Below, in pieces: positions 42,913 through 55,809 of a DNA stretch of 64,000 nt. The notes beneath the pieces were generated by a model. It had not been told where the DNA came from, did not search any database, and saw only the letters and a list, made by a program, of their open reading frames with translations. The stretch is from Malania oleifera (lineage: Eukaryota; Streptophyta; Magnoliopsida; Santalales; Ximeniaceae), in the NCBI RefSeq assembly GCF_029873635.1, contig NC_080420.1, positions 56,128,457 to 56,192,456 of the forward strand. The letters run 5' to 3'. The translations under genes were made by a program, and so were the position numbers. Position 1 is the stretch's first letter. Each line of letters opens with the position of its first letter.

Positions 42913-44332
42913 TATATATTTGGACCAAGCCTGCAACAAACGTAAGTTGTGCAACAGCAAGCAATTCTTTTCATTTTGTACTCCTTCTCATCCCTTTGAA
43001 AAAGAATAACTTATTATTCAAGACAAAATAACAAAAATAATTCCTAAATTAGGTCATGTAATGATCATATCCTCTAATAGTAATCATAATTATGCACTTA
43101 ATTGCTTATTATAAAAATAAAAAAAAAAGATATTTGATAATCTCGAACCAAATTGCTAAAAAGATAAATGATAATATATATATTTTTAAAAAGTTATGAA
43201 ATGAAGTAGATAATGGATGGTTATTTTAGGGTCATTCACCATGTAATTCCACCTACTTGACAAACTCAAACCAAATTGCTTGCATATAAGATTTTTAACA
43301 ATTTTTGGTATTAGCTGATGGATAAATTTCTTTGCAAGATGAATATATGAGTTAGTTTGAAGTTTAATATACAACCCAACCTGACCCACACAATATGGTA
43401 AAAAGCATACAACAAATTAAGGGTGAGGGTCAAATTGAGGCTTCAAACTCCCATCAATCTCATTTTTTGATTTTGTTGGACATCTTTTGCATTGATATTT
43501 TAATGAATATGCATATTAGATGTTATGTCTATTTAATTATTTTTAGGATTTTATGCAAAGCACTTCACCTTAATCCACCCTCTTTTATAATGGATCCAAT
43601 GCCCTTTTTGTTAGTGATTTAGGTGCCCACATGCTACATTCCAAATCGAAGGCTTCTATATATAGGAGTGAGATGGAGTCAAAAATACCTTTTACTTTAG
43701 GATTTCAATTGGTCTAGATGACGGATAAAGGTAGGACAAAATGAAATTCCATTGAGCAAGATTTAATCATCTGGGCAAGACTTCAAATAATTATGTTATG
43801 GTTTCGTAGCTAAACATCTAATGACTATGTATTTTCGAGCTAAAATTTTGCCAAATCTTCTAGGCCTTCTTGCAATCCCAAAAGAGATGCATAATATCCT
43901 CAATCCCCCAATTGTATCTCTTTCGCTCCCCCAACAAAGTCAAGCTCCTCCATCCTATGAGCATAATTGGTTAGCAATTTGTTGTTGTAAGGTTGTAAGC
44001 CAACTCAAGAAAGGTTTTCAACTTTTGTAATTTTTTTTCAATTTCTACATCCAATATCTCCATCATTATTTAGATTACTTGTTCCAATACAATCACATAA
44101 AGTCTTTGTGGAATATTCTTTATTTTTTAAACCATTCTAATGTTGGCACGAGCTGTCATTAAAATCAATTAGAGAGATTATAGGGATAAGCCTTGATTGT
44201 GTATCACCTCATTCAAGGATCATCCTTTATTCTAATCATAATATTTGTATATCCAAAAATAGGTTGTATTTTTATCTCTATAAAATTATGAAGGAAATAT
44301 AATTTTTTTCCCAAAAAGTTTGACATGGTATA
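42913..44332. other. Intergenic DNA with a possible LINE zinc-binding fragment
   Basis: Mostly unrecognised. On the minus strand at about 43835-43925 one frame reads IEDIMHLFWDCKKA, stop, KIWQNF, similar to the HLFWDC...A..IW pattern of the zinc-binding segment that follows RT in plant L1 LINEs. The fragment is too short for certainty. Before the Mutator insertion this flank would have been upstream DNA of the SET-domain gene. Confidence 0.35.
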
Positions 44333-45195
44333 TGTTGGAATTTGTGTATTCCCAAGAGGGGGGTGAATTAGGTATTTAAAAAATGTTCTCGGAGGTTCGA
44401 TTCAAATCGACAATTAGTGTATTGCAACCTAGGGTCCATCTAAGTAATTGCAAAACCTAATACAATTTAACTGAGCAGATATTTAAAGCAAAAATAGCAT
44501 GCTCAGTATTTCCCAATCATTCACATTATTTAAAACATGGTCGTATTCATAATAAATTTAAATATAAGCATACCTGTGTAGTAATTTAAATGCGAAATTA
44601 AATAGATAAAGGAAAGAAAGAACGACACGCGATATATTATTGGGGTTCAATCAATACTCCCTACGTCCCTGTCTCAAGCTCACAAGAAAAAGGATTCCAC
44701 TAAGGACTCACTTAACAGGTGGAGCGACATCGATCACAACATCCTCTCCTTACTGGGCGAGGAATACTCTGTGTCACGTTATAAGGCTGACCCCAACCTA
44801 ACCACATCTTACAAGATGGTGCTCTAAGTTCTCCTAACTGAGTCTGAACCAGTCCGGGACTTTCTTAACCGGGCCTAAGTCTATCCAAGACTCTTAACAG
44901 GACGAGTCTCCCTCTTCCGACAATCACACGCTGGGAATACAACAAAGATGACAAATATTTTGTGTACAAAGAGAGTACTTCTATAACAAGCTAATGATGT
45001 ATACCAATAAGCACAGATGCACTCTTGTATGATAAGAATTTATGCTCAACAGAGTTTATGCGAATATATCTCTCTAAAAAGATATGTGATAGAAAATGAT
45101 CTTTGAGTCAAAAAATATTTTATACAAAGAGCTCTTCAAAAATCAAATGTCCAAATAATATCTCAAAAATATTTATAAAGAAAGTGCAAGAGATA
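44333..45195 (-). repeat. Copia (SIRE-like) LTR fragment, minus strand
   Basis: It opens 'tgttggaattt' with 'aagaggggggtgaatt', the reversed LTR end seen also at 59071. It continues with the reversed 'ccctacgtccctgtctcaag' and 'aggattccactaaggactca' block that the solo LTR at 59071-61360 has at the matching place. It stops abruptly where a Tork-like gag begins, so the 5' part of this LTR is missing. Confidence 0.75.
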
Positions 45196-46071
45196 TTAGA
45201 TTTTCGCTTGACAAAAGATATTTAACAATAAGTACAAAGTAGGCTTTTGATTCTTGCAATGAGGATGCAAAACAACTCCCAAGCTAAGAAGTGATTTCCC
45301 AACAACATTCGCTATGTTTGACAAACCTTCTTTGGTTTTAGCAACCCCCTTCTTCCTTTTTGAACACTCGAGTTTTATATGCCCCTTTTCTTGCACTTAA
45401 AACACCGCACGTCCTTCCTCTTCCTGGATTTGGACCGAGCCTAATGATTGATCGATCCACCTCGAAAGTTGCTCCTCTTATGATCCTGATTCCCCTTTGC
45501 CACGAGCCCTTCACCATGTGAACCTCATTACTAGCCTTCTTCCTCTTATGGAACCCCATAAATTCACTCATAATGTCCTCCAACTCCAAGGTTTATTTTC
45601 CCTAAGCCAACTTCATAACTAGGTTCTTGTATATAGGAGACGCCGATAAGGAATTTAGCATCATCAATGCTTTGTCTTCTTCCTTGAACTTCAAATTAAC
45701 TCACTTCAAATCACTAATGATTTGACTGAATGTGTTGATATGCTGAGTCATGTCCAAACCCTCTGTCATCTTAAACCAATATAGATTTTGCTTAAGATAC
45801 AACTTGTTCGTCAATGATTTGGACATACAATAGCTTTCCAATTTCAACCAAATTACTGTCGGTGATTCCTCATCCATGACGTGATACATCACGTCATCAG
45901 CCAGACAATGCCAGATAGTGGACACGGCTTTCGCTTCCAAGTTCTTCCAACTCGCGTTGTTTATATTGTTTGAACTTTTTCCGTATAGAGCCTTCACCAT
46001 ACTTTGCAGCACTAGCAAGTCCTTCACCCTCCTCTACCAAACTCTGAAGTTCCCCATTCCATCAAACTTAT
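45196..46071 (-). pseudogene. gag: Tork/Tnt1-like copia gag, split by a giant LTR (main part)
   Basis: Read on the minus strand from the ATG at 57454, across the 46072-57415 insertion, the frame continues without a shift into this block. It has a TAG after FRVW and then an intact capsid region: KDLLVLQSMVKALYG, STIWHCLADDVMYHV, WLKLESYCMSKSLTNKLYL and MTQHINTFSQIISDL. The zinc knuckle near 45350-45400 (CFKCKKK / GHIKLECSKRK) has a one-base deletion in the middle. The Tnt1-type order is clear. Protease and pol are missing; the block ends against an unrelated LTR fragment at 45195. Confidence 0.85.
46067..46071. repeat. Target duplication of the giant LTR, left copy
   Basis: CTTAT; the matching copy is at 57416-57420. 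Confidence 0.85.
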
Positions 46072-47288
46072 TGTCGCGACGTTCCCGGACGTGAACTTAG
46101 GACGACTAAAATGTGTGTGGTTTTAAAAATATATATATTTTTGTGGAAAACAATGTGTAATGGAGTTGCCATTAACCTTTTAGTGTGGTTAGAACACATG
46201 ATTACTACCCAATTAAAGGTAGAATCGGTCTGCATTACCAGAGCAGGGCTCGGGAGCACAGTTACGTGAGGAGAAGGTATGAGCACCCCCTATGCGCTCG
46301 TTCTTACGAACGATACCTAATTAATTGAAAATTATCCCAAGTCAAATTCAAAAGCCTTTTATTTTACTCCCATTTGTGAATTTATGGAATGCACACGAAT
46401 GAACAAAAGTGCGAATAAATGGACAACAACTAATATACAATATGTACGTATTCCCTCAGAATTAGGGTACATGAGGCTTGAAAAGCTCATACCCTTTTTG
46501 TTGCAATCATCAAGAAGAAAATTTAGAAAATATTTTTTACAAAAATAGCTCCCATAATTGCTTTACAAACTCCATATAATTTTTCAAAATATTAAATAGT
46601 ATTTTTCATATTTTTCTAAGAGGTTTTAAAACTCATTCGGGATGAAAAGTTTGTAAAATCAATTTTCTAGACCTCAAAAATATTTTTTTTCTAATTTTCT
46701 CTATTTTTTGTATTTTTGTGATTTTTATTTTTTTTGAAAATTTTGAGCAAATAAATAATACAATACAAAAAAAAATGAATAAATAAAGAAAAGAAGAAAA
46801 TTTAGTTTGAAACCGGTCCAATGGGTCCACTGTGAAAGTGTTCGCGATTGTGTGTTGTGATTTTGCAAGGAAGGTGGCCACTATCAATATAGCTCACAAT
46901 CATATCAGGTGTCGGCAAAGCTTTTAACTGGCACCAAAACATTCATAAGCAAAAATATAAACAAAGAAAAAAAAAAAGTGATGAATAAAAGTGTGAGAGG
47001 CTATAAGGGTGGACTCACCAATGGAGACCATAGGATCTCATGATGAACACCCAATTGACCTCTCGGTGTTAATTTGGCTATGACCATATCGGTGAGTCAA
47101 GATCAAAGGCATGGATCGCCCTAATCTCGACACACATAGCCGTGTGGTGGTGTGTGCCAATGTGTGTGTAAGAGTGTGTGCATAAGTGTGTGCATGAATG
47201 TGTGTACAAGTAAGTAAACGAGTCAATTTACAAATTAGTAAAGGAGTTAGTATACACGTAAGTAAATGAGATAATATACAAGTAAGTA

Positions 47289-48064
47289 TGTAATGACTCG
47301 AAAATTTGAAATAATTAGGAAATACAATAAATGAAATGAATTAATGGATAATAAAGGAAAAGGAAGGATTTTAGAAGAAATTGTAGGTCTCGTTGACGAA
47401 TGTCCTATCTTCGTTCACGAGTGTCCTTCTAGATATCGTCGACGAACTCCAGTCCCTTGTCGACGAAGGAATCCCAAGAGAGTAATTTTGAAACTCTGAA
47501 TTTCCTCGACGAATGTATCTTTTCGTCGACAAAGTCTCTATAGTGTCTTGTCAACGAAATCCACGTGTCTCGTCAATGAAGTCTTGCCTATGAATAGAGT
47601 TTTCTTTCATTTTCAGCAAGAATTCGCGAGCCTTCTTCTCTCTCTCTCTCTCTCTCTCTCTAAAATGGTTATTCAGCCTTCTCTCTTCGATTTCGGGCCA
47701 GTTTTGACCCGGTTTGACGATCTGAACCCGCCACAAGGTTCGCAGGATCATTCTCTACAAGGTTGTAGGAGTTGATCGTTGGATTATGAGGTTTGGAAAA
47801 CATCCCAAAATTAGGGCAAGTGGGTTATTTTGGGAATTCCTTAATGAATGTTGTTATTTGGAGCTTAGGAAGTAGTAAATAAGCATTTTTCTTAAGATTT
47901 GAGTTAGTTGGAATTTATTTTAATTAAACTAAGATTTTTGGTTCAAGGTCTAAGTGAACGCTATGGTTATTAGTTCGGGGATCCTACCAACGTAGTTCGA
48001 AAGTCGGGTAAGGGGAAATTATATATTAAATCAGGTTTTTATGAATTAAATAAAAATGAACTAT

Positions 48065-48114
<50 letters not shown>

Positions 48115-49725
48115 GTGTGTGTGTTTGTGTGTGAGAGTTTTTATGTGGGTATAAAAATGCTAACTATGTAAATTATGTTTTTTGAGCCTAGGATTGCTTA
48201 TGTAGTTATGTCTATATGAAAATAAACTGATCAAAGTGAAAGGTATTTTCTGGAAAATTATGTAAGAAATGAAAAGTATGTTTAGCATATAAACGTCAAA
48301 TATGGGTTGGCTTATTTTACAAGAAATATGTATGAATTTATTGTTAAATTGTGTGGCATGAGTAAGTGTAAAGTTCTGTACAAATATATGTTAAATGTAT
48401 GAGATGCATGCTAAGTAAGTAAAGCATTTAGAATAAAATATGTTAAGGACTATGCTGCTTGTGTATGTTAATGTAATCATGTAAATGTAAGACAGCTGAA
48501 AAGAGTCATGTTAGCAGATTCTAGCACATTTTTATGTAAACTAACTGATGACAACTAAAAGGAGTTGTAGACTAACTGATGATGGCTAAAAACCAGCTGT
48601 AGTACGAATAAAAGAAAAGAAAATGCAATGAAATGACAAAGGAATGATAATGGAATGAAATGATAAAAGTGAACGATGTAATGTTGAAGATTACGTAAAG
48701 TGAAATGCAACGCATTGTTTAAACTATGAACATGAACAGATGTGTATGATTGAATAATGACGGAATGAATAATGTATTAGGATATTAGAAGTATCTATGT
48801 ATGTAGAACATGTTATGATTGGGCGAGGCATACTCTTTTCCTGAGAGTTTGTGGAGGAAGGTGAGTGCACTAGTAACTTCGGATGTGACAATAGCTACAT
48901 AATGTACTAGGGTAGAGAGAACCTACTTGTATGGACAGGTAGATTTCCCTATCCTTAAGGCCTTTGCTAGTAAACCATTGTTGAACTGTGTGAGTATGAG
49001 ATCAATCTAATACTTGAGGGCTTACTGAGTAAGGTGAGTGCTCTGGTATGCTTCAGTAGTGACCTTCGGGTTGCTTATGTATTAGAGCAGAGGGGTGCTA
49101 CTTGTATGGGCGGGTAATCACTCATATCCTTAGGTAATTTCATGGGTTAAATCTTTGCTTGTGATTGAGTAGGTTCAGAGAATGTTTTCAATGTTACGTT
49201 AATGATTTGCAAATGTATTTAAAATGATGTTCATATACCTCATGTTAGCCACACGTTGTTTTAATATGTATATTTCTTCCCTTACTGAGATGTGTCTCAC
49301 CCCGATTATAGTTATTTCTTTTTCAAGACATCCTCGAGGTCGGGCTTAGAGAGCTTGAGGGTTTTTTAGCATTTTTGAGGATTGTAAAAGAGAAAGGGTA
49401 TATTTTTTATATACTGTGGGATTGTATTAAGTTTAAGTATATGTTTTATGTTTTATGTCATCATGTTTTAAGGATGTTGATTAAGGAATGGTTGTGAAAA
49501 TACTGAAATGTTTTAGGAGTTATGTAAATTTACGGAAATGCAGGTGATGGATGAATAATATGGAATTTAGATAAGAGTAGTAAACTTTGGTATTACGTTA
49601 TTATAGTATTATGTTTATGGAGATTATGTTATGTTTTCTACTGTGTATGTTATGGATTATGGAATATTAGGATTTTTATCAGGTATAATGCACCGGACTC
49701 GGGTTGAAGGATTCAGGGCGTTACA
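47289..49725 (+). repeat. 5' LTR of the gag-only element
   Basis: TGTAATGACTCG ... GGGCGTTACA. It contains the palindrome array 47388-47585, a (CT)n run at 47637-47661, a long (AT)n at 48068-48113 that the 3' LTR lacks, and two related ~170-bp blocks at 48830-49170 ('gagtgcactagtaac' and 'gagtgctctggtatgc'). Confidence 0.92.
47388..47598 (+). promoter_or_regulatory. Promoter array of the 5' LTR (gag-only element)
   Basis: About eight TCGTCGACGAA-like palindromes (atcgtcgacgaac, cttgtcgacgaagg, ttcgtcgacaaag and others) lie directly upstream of 'cctatgaatag' (47586-47596), a decayed TATA box that is intact (cctataaataaag) in the 3' LTR. Confidence 0.6.
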
Positions 49726-49740
49726 TTATGGTATCAGAGC
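49726..49740 (+). other. Primer-binding site, tRNA-iMet type
   Basis: 'ttatggtatcagagc' directly after the 5' LTR; TGGTATCAGAGC is the canonical complement of the plant initiator tRNA-Met 3' end. Confidence 0.92.
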
Positions 49741-50094
49741 AATGATTTTGGGATTTTGAGAACTTAGGAAATGATTTATACCAGAGTATAGGAATGAGTT
49801 AGGATGAAAATAGGAGATGAATAGATTAGGTATTGAGAAATAGGTTTGGTGTAGAGAAGTATAGGATTTGGTTTTATAATTTAGAGGCAAAAATACATCA
49901 ACTATTTCCTGCGATTTTTTTGAAGCAGTCGATGACCTCAGAAAAGCCACTGTAAACCTTAGATGTTTTTGTTTCTGAATTGTGAGACTGGTCCTTATAT
50001 GGAGATTTTCGATTTTTATTGGATTTAATTTAATGATTAAGTTATTTGGAGTTATGATATGGAATTCTTATCTCTTCTCTGTCCTATTTTTAGG

Positions 50095-51137
50095 ATGGAT
50101 TTTGGAGATGAGAATGTAGAGGCTGAAGGAAGAGAGGATTCAATGACTTCTAGTGAAGAAGAAATAGATACCTCTAAGGTGTTGCGAGGTATCGTCTGTC
50201 AAGTTAAGGCATAAATGAAGAAGGATCCAAAGGAACATAACTGTCCACCTACAGGACAGGGCTACTATATAAAAGAGTTTATGAGGATGAACCCTCTAGC
50301 CTTTACAGAATAACCTGATCCAGTGGTTGCAGAGAATTGGGTACAGGAAATAGAGGAGATCATGATTGTACTCGACAACACAGACGAACATAAGGTCCGT
50401 TATGCCGCTTTCAAGATGACTGGAGAGGCGAAGCGCTAGTGGTTTTTTGCGAAGCTACTAGAGGATCAGAGGGTTGTAAGGATAACTCTTACCTGGGAGA
50501 GATTCAAGGAGCTGTTCTTTGACAGGTATTGTCCTTCATCTATCAAGGAGGAGAAGATTAAGGAATTCACTAATCTGACCCAGGGAGATATGATGGTTGC
50601 GGAGTATGCGGCTAAATTTGTGGAATTGTTGTGTTTCACTCCATTTTAATCCCAAATGAACTACGAAAAGCCAAAAAATTTGAGAAAGGCCTGAGGTGCA
50701 TAATCTAGGAGCTAGTGGTCGGGTTTCAGGTCCAGAGTTTTTCAGAACTAGTTGATAAGGCTTCGGTGTTGGAGAAGAGTATCCAGAGCAACACTGAGTC
50801 TTCAGAGCAGAAAAAAGCCTGCACCATCTAGTTTTAGTCTGAAGCCAGTCAGGGATCAGCGAAGAAAGGAAAGGAAGCAGTAGGCTCTATATGCTTGAAG
50901 TGTAATAAGAGGCATAGGGGCGAATGCTGGTTTGGCACTCCGAATTGCTACAGGTGCGGTAAGCTAGGGCATATCAAGAAAGATTGCCGAGAACTATTGC
51001 GTATGGTATCTGTTCAGAATTAGGATCGGGGGAAATAGCAGGTACCGCTTGGAATAGGTGCTCCACCCCGGCTGTACACACTTCGAGCTGATGAGGATGC
51101 CATCAGAGAAGTAGGTATGAGATTATATTCAAGATAA
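50095..51137 (+). pseudogene. gag: gag of the non-autonomous element, with stops
   Basis: It begins MDFGDENVEAEG, acidic, followed by a Retrotrans_gag capsid domain: DPVVAENWVQEIEEIM, DEHKVRYAAFKMTGEAKR, TWERFKELFFDRYCP and LTQGDMMVAEYAAKF. A double-knuckle region at about 50890-50990 reads CLKCNKRHRGEC then CYRCGKLGHIKKDC, the second a perfect CCHC. In-frame stops occur at about 50212, 50311, 50440 and 50647, with a frameshift around 50650-50830. The frame ends soon after the position where related elements begin protease (ARLYTLRADED), so gag was fused to nothing downstream. It is similar in type to the chromovirus gag at 1134. Confidence 0.87.
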
Positions 51138-51278
51138 TGATAATTTAACTTAATGGAAAATGATTGAATGATTTATATGATGATATGTATGTTGAGTTCC
51201 TATGATGGTAGTCAACAAATGAATTTGAGAAATGTAAAAGGATGATTAGTTAGTAAAATTTTGAGGATGTAATTTCTT

Positions 51279-51291
51279 AAGGAGGGGAAAA
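51279..51291 (+). other. Polypurine tract of the gag-only element
   Basis: 'aaggaggggaaaa' directly before the 3' LTR. Confidence 0.85.
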
Positions 51292-51614
51292 TGTAATGAC
51301 CCAGAAATTTGAAATAATTAGGAAATACAATAAATGAAATAAATTAATGGATAATAAAGGAAAAGGAAGGATTTTAGAAGAAATAGTAGGCCTCGTGGAC
51401 GAATGTCCTTCTAGATATCATCGACAAACTTCAGTCCCTCATCAACGAAGGAATCCTGAGAGAGTAATTTTGAAACTCTGAATTTCATCGACGAATGTAT
51501 CTTTTTGTCGACGAAGTCTCTATAGTGCCTCGTCGATGAACCAACGTGTCTCGTCTACGAAGCCCTGCCTATAAATAAAGCTTTCTTTCATTTTCAGCGA
51601 GAATTTGTGAACCT

Positions 51615-51673
<59 letters not shown>

Positions 51674-53657
51674 AAATGGTTTTCTAGCTAGTCTTCTCTC
51701 TTCGATTTTGAGCCGGTTTTGACCCAGTTTGACGATGCGGAACCGCCACGAGGTTCGTAGGATCATTCTCTGTAAGGTTGTAGGAGCTGATAGTTAGGTT
51801 GTGACGTTTGGGAAACATCCCAAAATCAGGGTAAGTGGGTTATTTTGGGAATTCCTTAACGAATGTTGTTATTTGGAGCCTAGGAAATAGTAAATAAGCA
51901 TTTTTCTTAAAATTTGAGTTAGCTGGAATTTATGTTAATTAAACTAAGATTTTTGGTTCAGGGTCCAAATGAATGCTGTGGGTATCAGTTCGGGGATCTT
52001 ACCAGCGTAGTTCAAAAGTCAGGTAAGGGGAAATTATATATTAAATCAGATTTTTATGAATTAAATAAAAAATGGGCTATGTTATATATGTATGTGAGTT
52101 TTTATGTGGGTAAAATTATGTTTTTTAAGCCTAGGATTGCTTATATAGTTATGTATATGTGAAAATAAACTAATGAAAGTGAAAGGTATTTTCTAGGAAA
52201 TTATGAAAGAAATGAAAAGTATGTTCAGCATATAAACGTTAAATGTGGGTTGGCTTATTTTACAAGAAATATGTATGAATTTTATTGTTAAGTTGTGTGA
52301 CATGAGTAAGTGTAATGTTCTGTAAAAATATATGTTAAATGTATAAGATGCAGACTAAGTAAGTAAAACATTAAGAATATAATATGTTAAGGACTATGCT
52401 GCTTGTGCATGTTAATGCAACCATATAAATGTAAGATAGCTGAAAAGAGTTATGTTAGCAGATTCTAACACATTTTTATGTAGACTAACTGATGACAGTT
52501 AAAAGGAGCTGTAGACTAACTGATGATGGCTAAAGACCAGTTATAGTACGAATGAAAGAAAAGAAAATGCAATGAAATGACAAAGGAATGAAATGACAAA
52601 TGTGAACGATGTAATATTGAAGATTACGTAAAGTGAAATGCAATGCAATGTTTAAGTTATGAACATGAACAAATGTGTATGATTGAATAATGACAGAAAG
52701 AATAATGTATTATGATATAAGAAGTAACTATGTATGTAGAACATGTTATGATTGGACGGGACGTACTCTTCACCTGAGGATTTGCTGAGTAAGGCGAGTG
52801 CACTAGTAACTTTAGATGTGGTAGTAACTGCATAACGTATTAGGGCAGAGGAAATTTACTTGTATGGGCGGGTAGATTTCCCTATCCTTAGGGCCTTTGT
52901 TAGTAAAACATTGTTGAACTGTGTGAGTACGAGATCAATCTAATACTTGAGGGCTTACTGAGTAAGGTGAGTGCTCTGGTATGCTTCAGTAGTAACCTTC
53001 GAGTTGCTTATGTATTAAGGCAGAGGAGTGCTACTTGTATGGGCGGGTAATCACCCCTATTCTCAGGTAATCTCATGGGTTAAATATTTCCTTATGATTT
53101 ATTAGGTTCAGAGAATGTTTTTAGTGTTACGTTAATGATTTGTAAATGTATTTAAAATGATGTCCATATACCTCATGTTAGCCACACACTGTTTTAATAT
53201 GTATATTTCTTCCCTTACTGAGATGTGTCTCACCCAAATATGATTATTTCTTTTTCAGGATATCCTTGAGATCAGGTTTAGAGAGTTCGAGGGATTTTTA
53301 GCATTTTTTAGGATTGTAAAAGAGAAATGGTATATTTTTTATATACTGTGGGATTGTATTAAGTTTAAGTATATATTTTTTGTTTTATGTCGTTATGTTT
53401 TAAGAATGTTGAGTAAGGAATGATTGTGAAAATATTGAAATGTTTTGCGAGTTATGTAGATTTATGAAAATGCAGGTGATGGATGAATAATATGGAATTT
53501 AGATAGGAATAGTAAACTCTGGTATTACGATATTATAGTATTATGTTTATGGAGATTATGTTATGTTTTCCGCTGCGTATATCATGAATTGTGAAATATC
53601 AAGATTTTTATTAGGTATAACGCACCGAACCTAGGTTTAAGGGTCCAGGGCGTCACA
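51292..53657 (+). repeat. 3' LTR of the gag-only element
   Basis: TGTAATGACCC ... GGGCGTCACA. It has the palindrome array (51390-51561), an intact TATA box (about 51568-51579) and a long (CT)n run at 51619-51672. Compared with the 5' LTR it lacks about 21 bp between two 'tgtcct' repeats near 51409. Confidence 0.92.
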
Positions 53658-53662
53658 AAGTA

Positions 53663-55216
53663 AATGTTAGTATGCAATTTAGTACGAGTTAGTATGCAAG
53701 TTAGTATGAGTTCGTGTACAAATAAATAAATGGGTTAGTATGCAAATAAATAAATGAGTTAGTAAGAGTAAATAAATGTTAGTAAGAGTTGGTATAAGTT
53801 AATATATAAGCAAAGCAAGTAAGTTAGCATGTGAAAGTGTGTGTAATGGAGTGTGAACAGTGTATATAATGGTGTGTGAACAGTGTGTCTCTTCATTCTG
53901 ACATTCTCACAAACACCTCACAACCATGCAAACACAACCCACCATTTTACAAGAAACTGAACCCCATTGAAACCCCATGAAATGTAAGAGGGGGAAAAGG
54001 AGAGCACACCAACAGCAAATCAGTAACAGAACGCCATTTCACATCAGCAAACCAATATGAACACAACATTCTACCAAGGATCCTGCACAATGAAACTGAG
54101 ACGAAAAGTTACCTTAAGCGACTCTCAAACCAACAAGAAAATCAGATTTGGGAGCTAACTAGGGGAAGCTAAAAGAAAAAAAAAATGAAACACAGAGTGT
54201 AAGAAGAAAAAAAAAAACTAGAGAAATCAGAGTTAGAAGAGATTAATGCTCTATACCATGTTGTGAAGTTAGTGATGGGGGAGAGAAGAAGAGAAGGAAA
54301 GAAAAAGAAGAAGAAATCAAGAGAACAAAGGAGACACCGAGAGAAAAGGATCTGCGAAGGGTGGCTTCACTGGCGTGGCTCGTGAGTGAACTGAGAGAGA
54401 AGTTGTGCGTGCTAGGTGGAGCTGGGCGTGCTCATGGCCGGAGCTACTGGTTTGGGTCAGCTGCTTTTACTGGTGTTATGCACGGTGGTCGCGAGGTGCT
54501 CTAGGGGTTGCGAACATAGGCTTGTTGCTATGGTGAGGATGAGAGTGTGGTGCTTGAAGGGTCTATGGTGATGGGAGGATGGTGTCGTCGAGGGACTGTG
54601 GAAGTGCTGGTGTTAGGCATAAGGAGAAGTAGGTGAGGTTTGCTAGTGGTTGTGGCTGCTGTGTGAGAATGAGGGTGGCTGCTCGATGGTTGACGATAGA
54701 GAAGAGCAGTGGCGGTAACGGTGTGGTGGCTCACGGTGTTGATGGCGGTATAGCAGTGGGGTCGGATGTGTTGGGGCTGAGAGGGTGGAGGAGTTGTAAG
54801 GGGCCAGATCTACGTGTGGCTGAGACAATGATGAAGAAGGCACCGAATGACGAGGCTGGAAGCTATGATGCCGAAACTGAAGAAGGCCGGTGGCAAGGCG
54901 AGTGAACTCAAAGATGGGCTAAGGGTGTCTAGGGATGGGGAACGGCCAGAGCCGAGTTGCGAGGGGGGAGCCGGAGATGAGGGAGAGGTGATGGAGGTTA
55001 AAAGGGATGGCAGCGAGAGGTTGAGAGGGATGGAGAATGACAAGGGTGGCGAGGACGATGACGGAGGCTCTGGGAGAACGCCAGAAAGAAAAGGTGACGC
55101 GTGAACAGTGGCCTCCGCGTGCGTGAACAGTGATGAAGACCCCCTAGCCTACTGTGCCAAGACTCCTTTTTATAGAGAGAGTAGCGATCATTTTGGCGCC
55201 CAAAATTAGTCACCGG
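53663..55216. other. Giant-LTR sequence: minisatellite and GC-rich leader
   Basis: 53663-53830 is a degenerate ~23-bp repeat (agttagtatgcaaataaata). 54350-55150 is GC- and purine-rich with overlapping ORFs on both strands, none with a domain. A TATA-like box is at about 55168. Confidence 0.55.
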
Positions 55217-55279
55217 AGAATATTTTGAGTTTTAGAAATAAAATATTAAATAATAGGGAAAAAATTTCCCAAACTATGC

Positions 55280-55452
55280 TAACGTAATCTCGCAACACCA
55301 AACTGTAAGATTTAAATGGTGAGCGAATAAGAAGTTGAGGCATGACATGGTGGCAGAGTAAATCTTGCAGCTTGATGCTGCGAGATTTAAAGGCCCAACG
55401 AGTGAGAAGCTGACACGTGGCAAATCTCACAGCATCATGCTGCAAGATTTAA
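55280..55452. repeat. Hairpin array in the left TIR of the foldback element
   Basis: Three ~29-bp palindromes of the AATCTCGCA...GCGAGATT type start near 55288, 55361 and 55425; the third spacer reads gctgacacgtggcaaat, with a CACGTG core. The mirror set is at 56560-56730. Confidence 0.85.
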
Positions 55453-55510
55453 GCGTTCTTATTTTCTTTCCTTTTTCTTTTTTCTCAAATAAAATCCTTC
55501 CAAAAAAGTA

Positions 55511-55542
<32 letters not shown>

Positions 55543-55778
55543 GATAATCTTATTGTATTAAATTTAATTCCAACGTAATTAATAAAATGATTTATTGATA
55601 AAAGAGATATTTTTAAGATTAAACATTTAAGATTTAACATATATCATATGTTAAAATTACTAATTTATATTTAATTATTAATTAATTAGTAATTCGGTTA
55701 ATTCAATTAACTAAATTAAAAACTCCTCATACCTGAACTAAAAGCGAATACTCAAAATTATCTAACCGATCAAAATGT

Positions 55779-55809
<31 letters not shown>

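Larger units (their letters stand above)
47289..53657 (+). mobile_element. Complete gag-only (TR-GAG type) LTR retrotransposon, AAGTA duplication
   Basis: Two LTRs (2437 and 2366 bp) enclose a 1.57-kb internal region with a primer site, one gag and a polypurine tract, but no protease, RT or integrase. Flanks are AAGTA at 47284-47288 and 53658-53662. Such non-autonomous elements depend on enzymes from a related full-length element. Counting by eye, the first ~115 bases of the two LTRs differ at about seven places. The insertion lies in a degenerate 'agttagtatacaag' repeat of the giant LTR. Confidence 0.93.

Noticed and set aside
54528..55213. Cluster of GC-rich ORFs on both strands
   Set aside because: They overlap in several frames, lack domains and lie inside the giant solo LTR; high GC lengthens chance ORFs.
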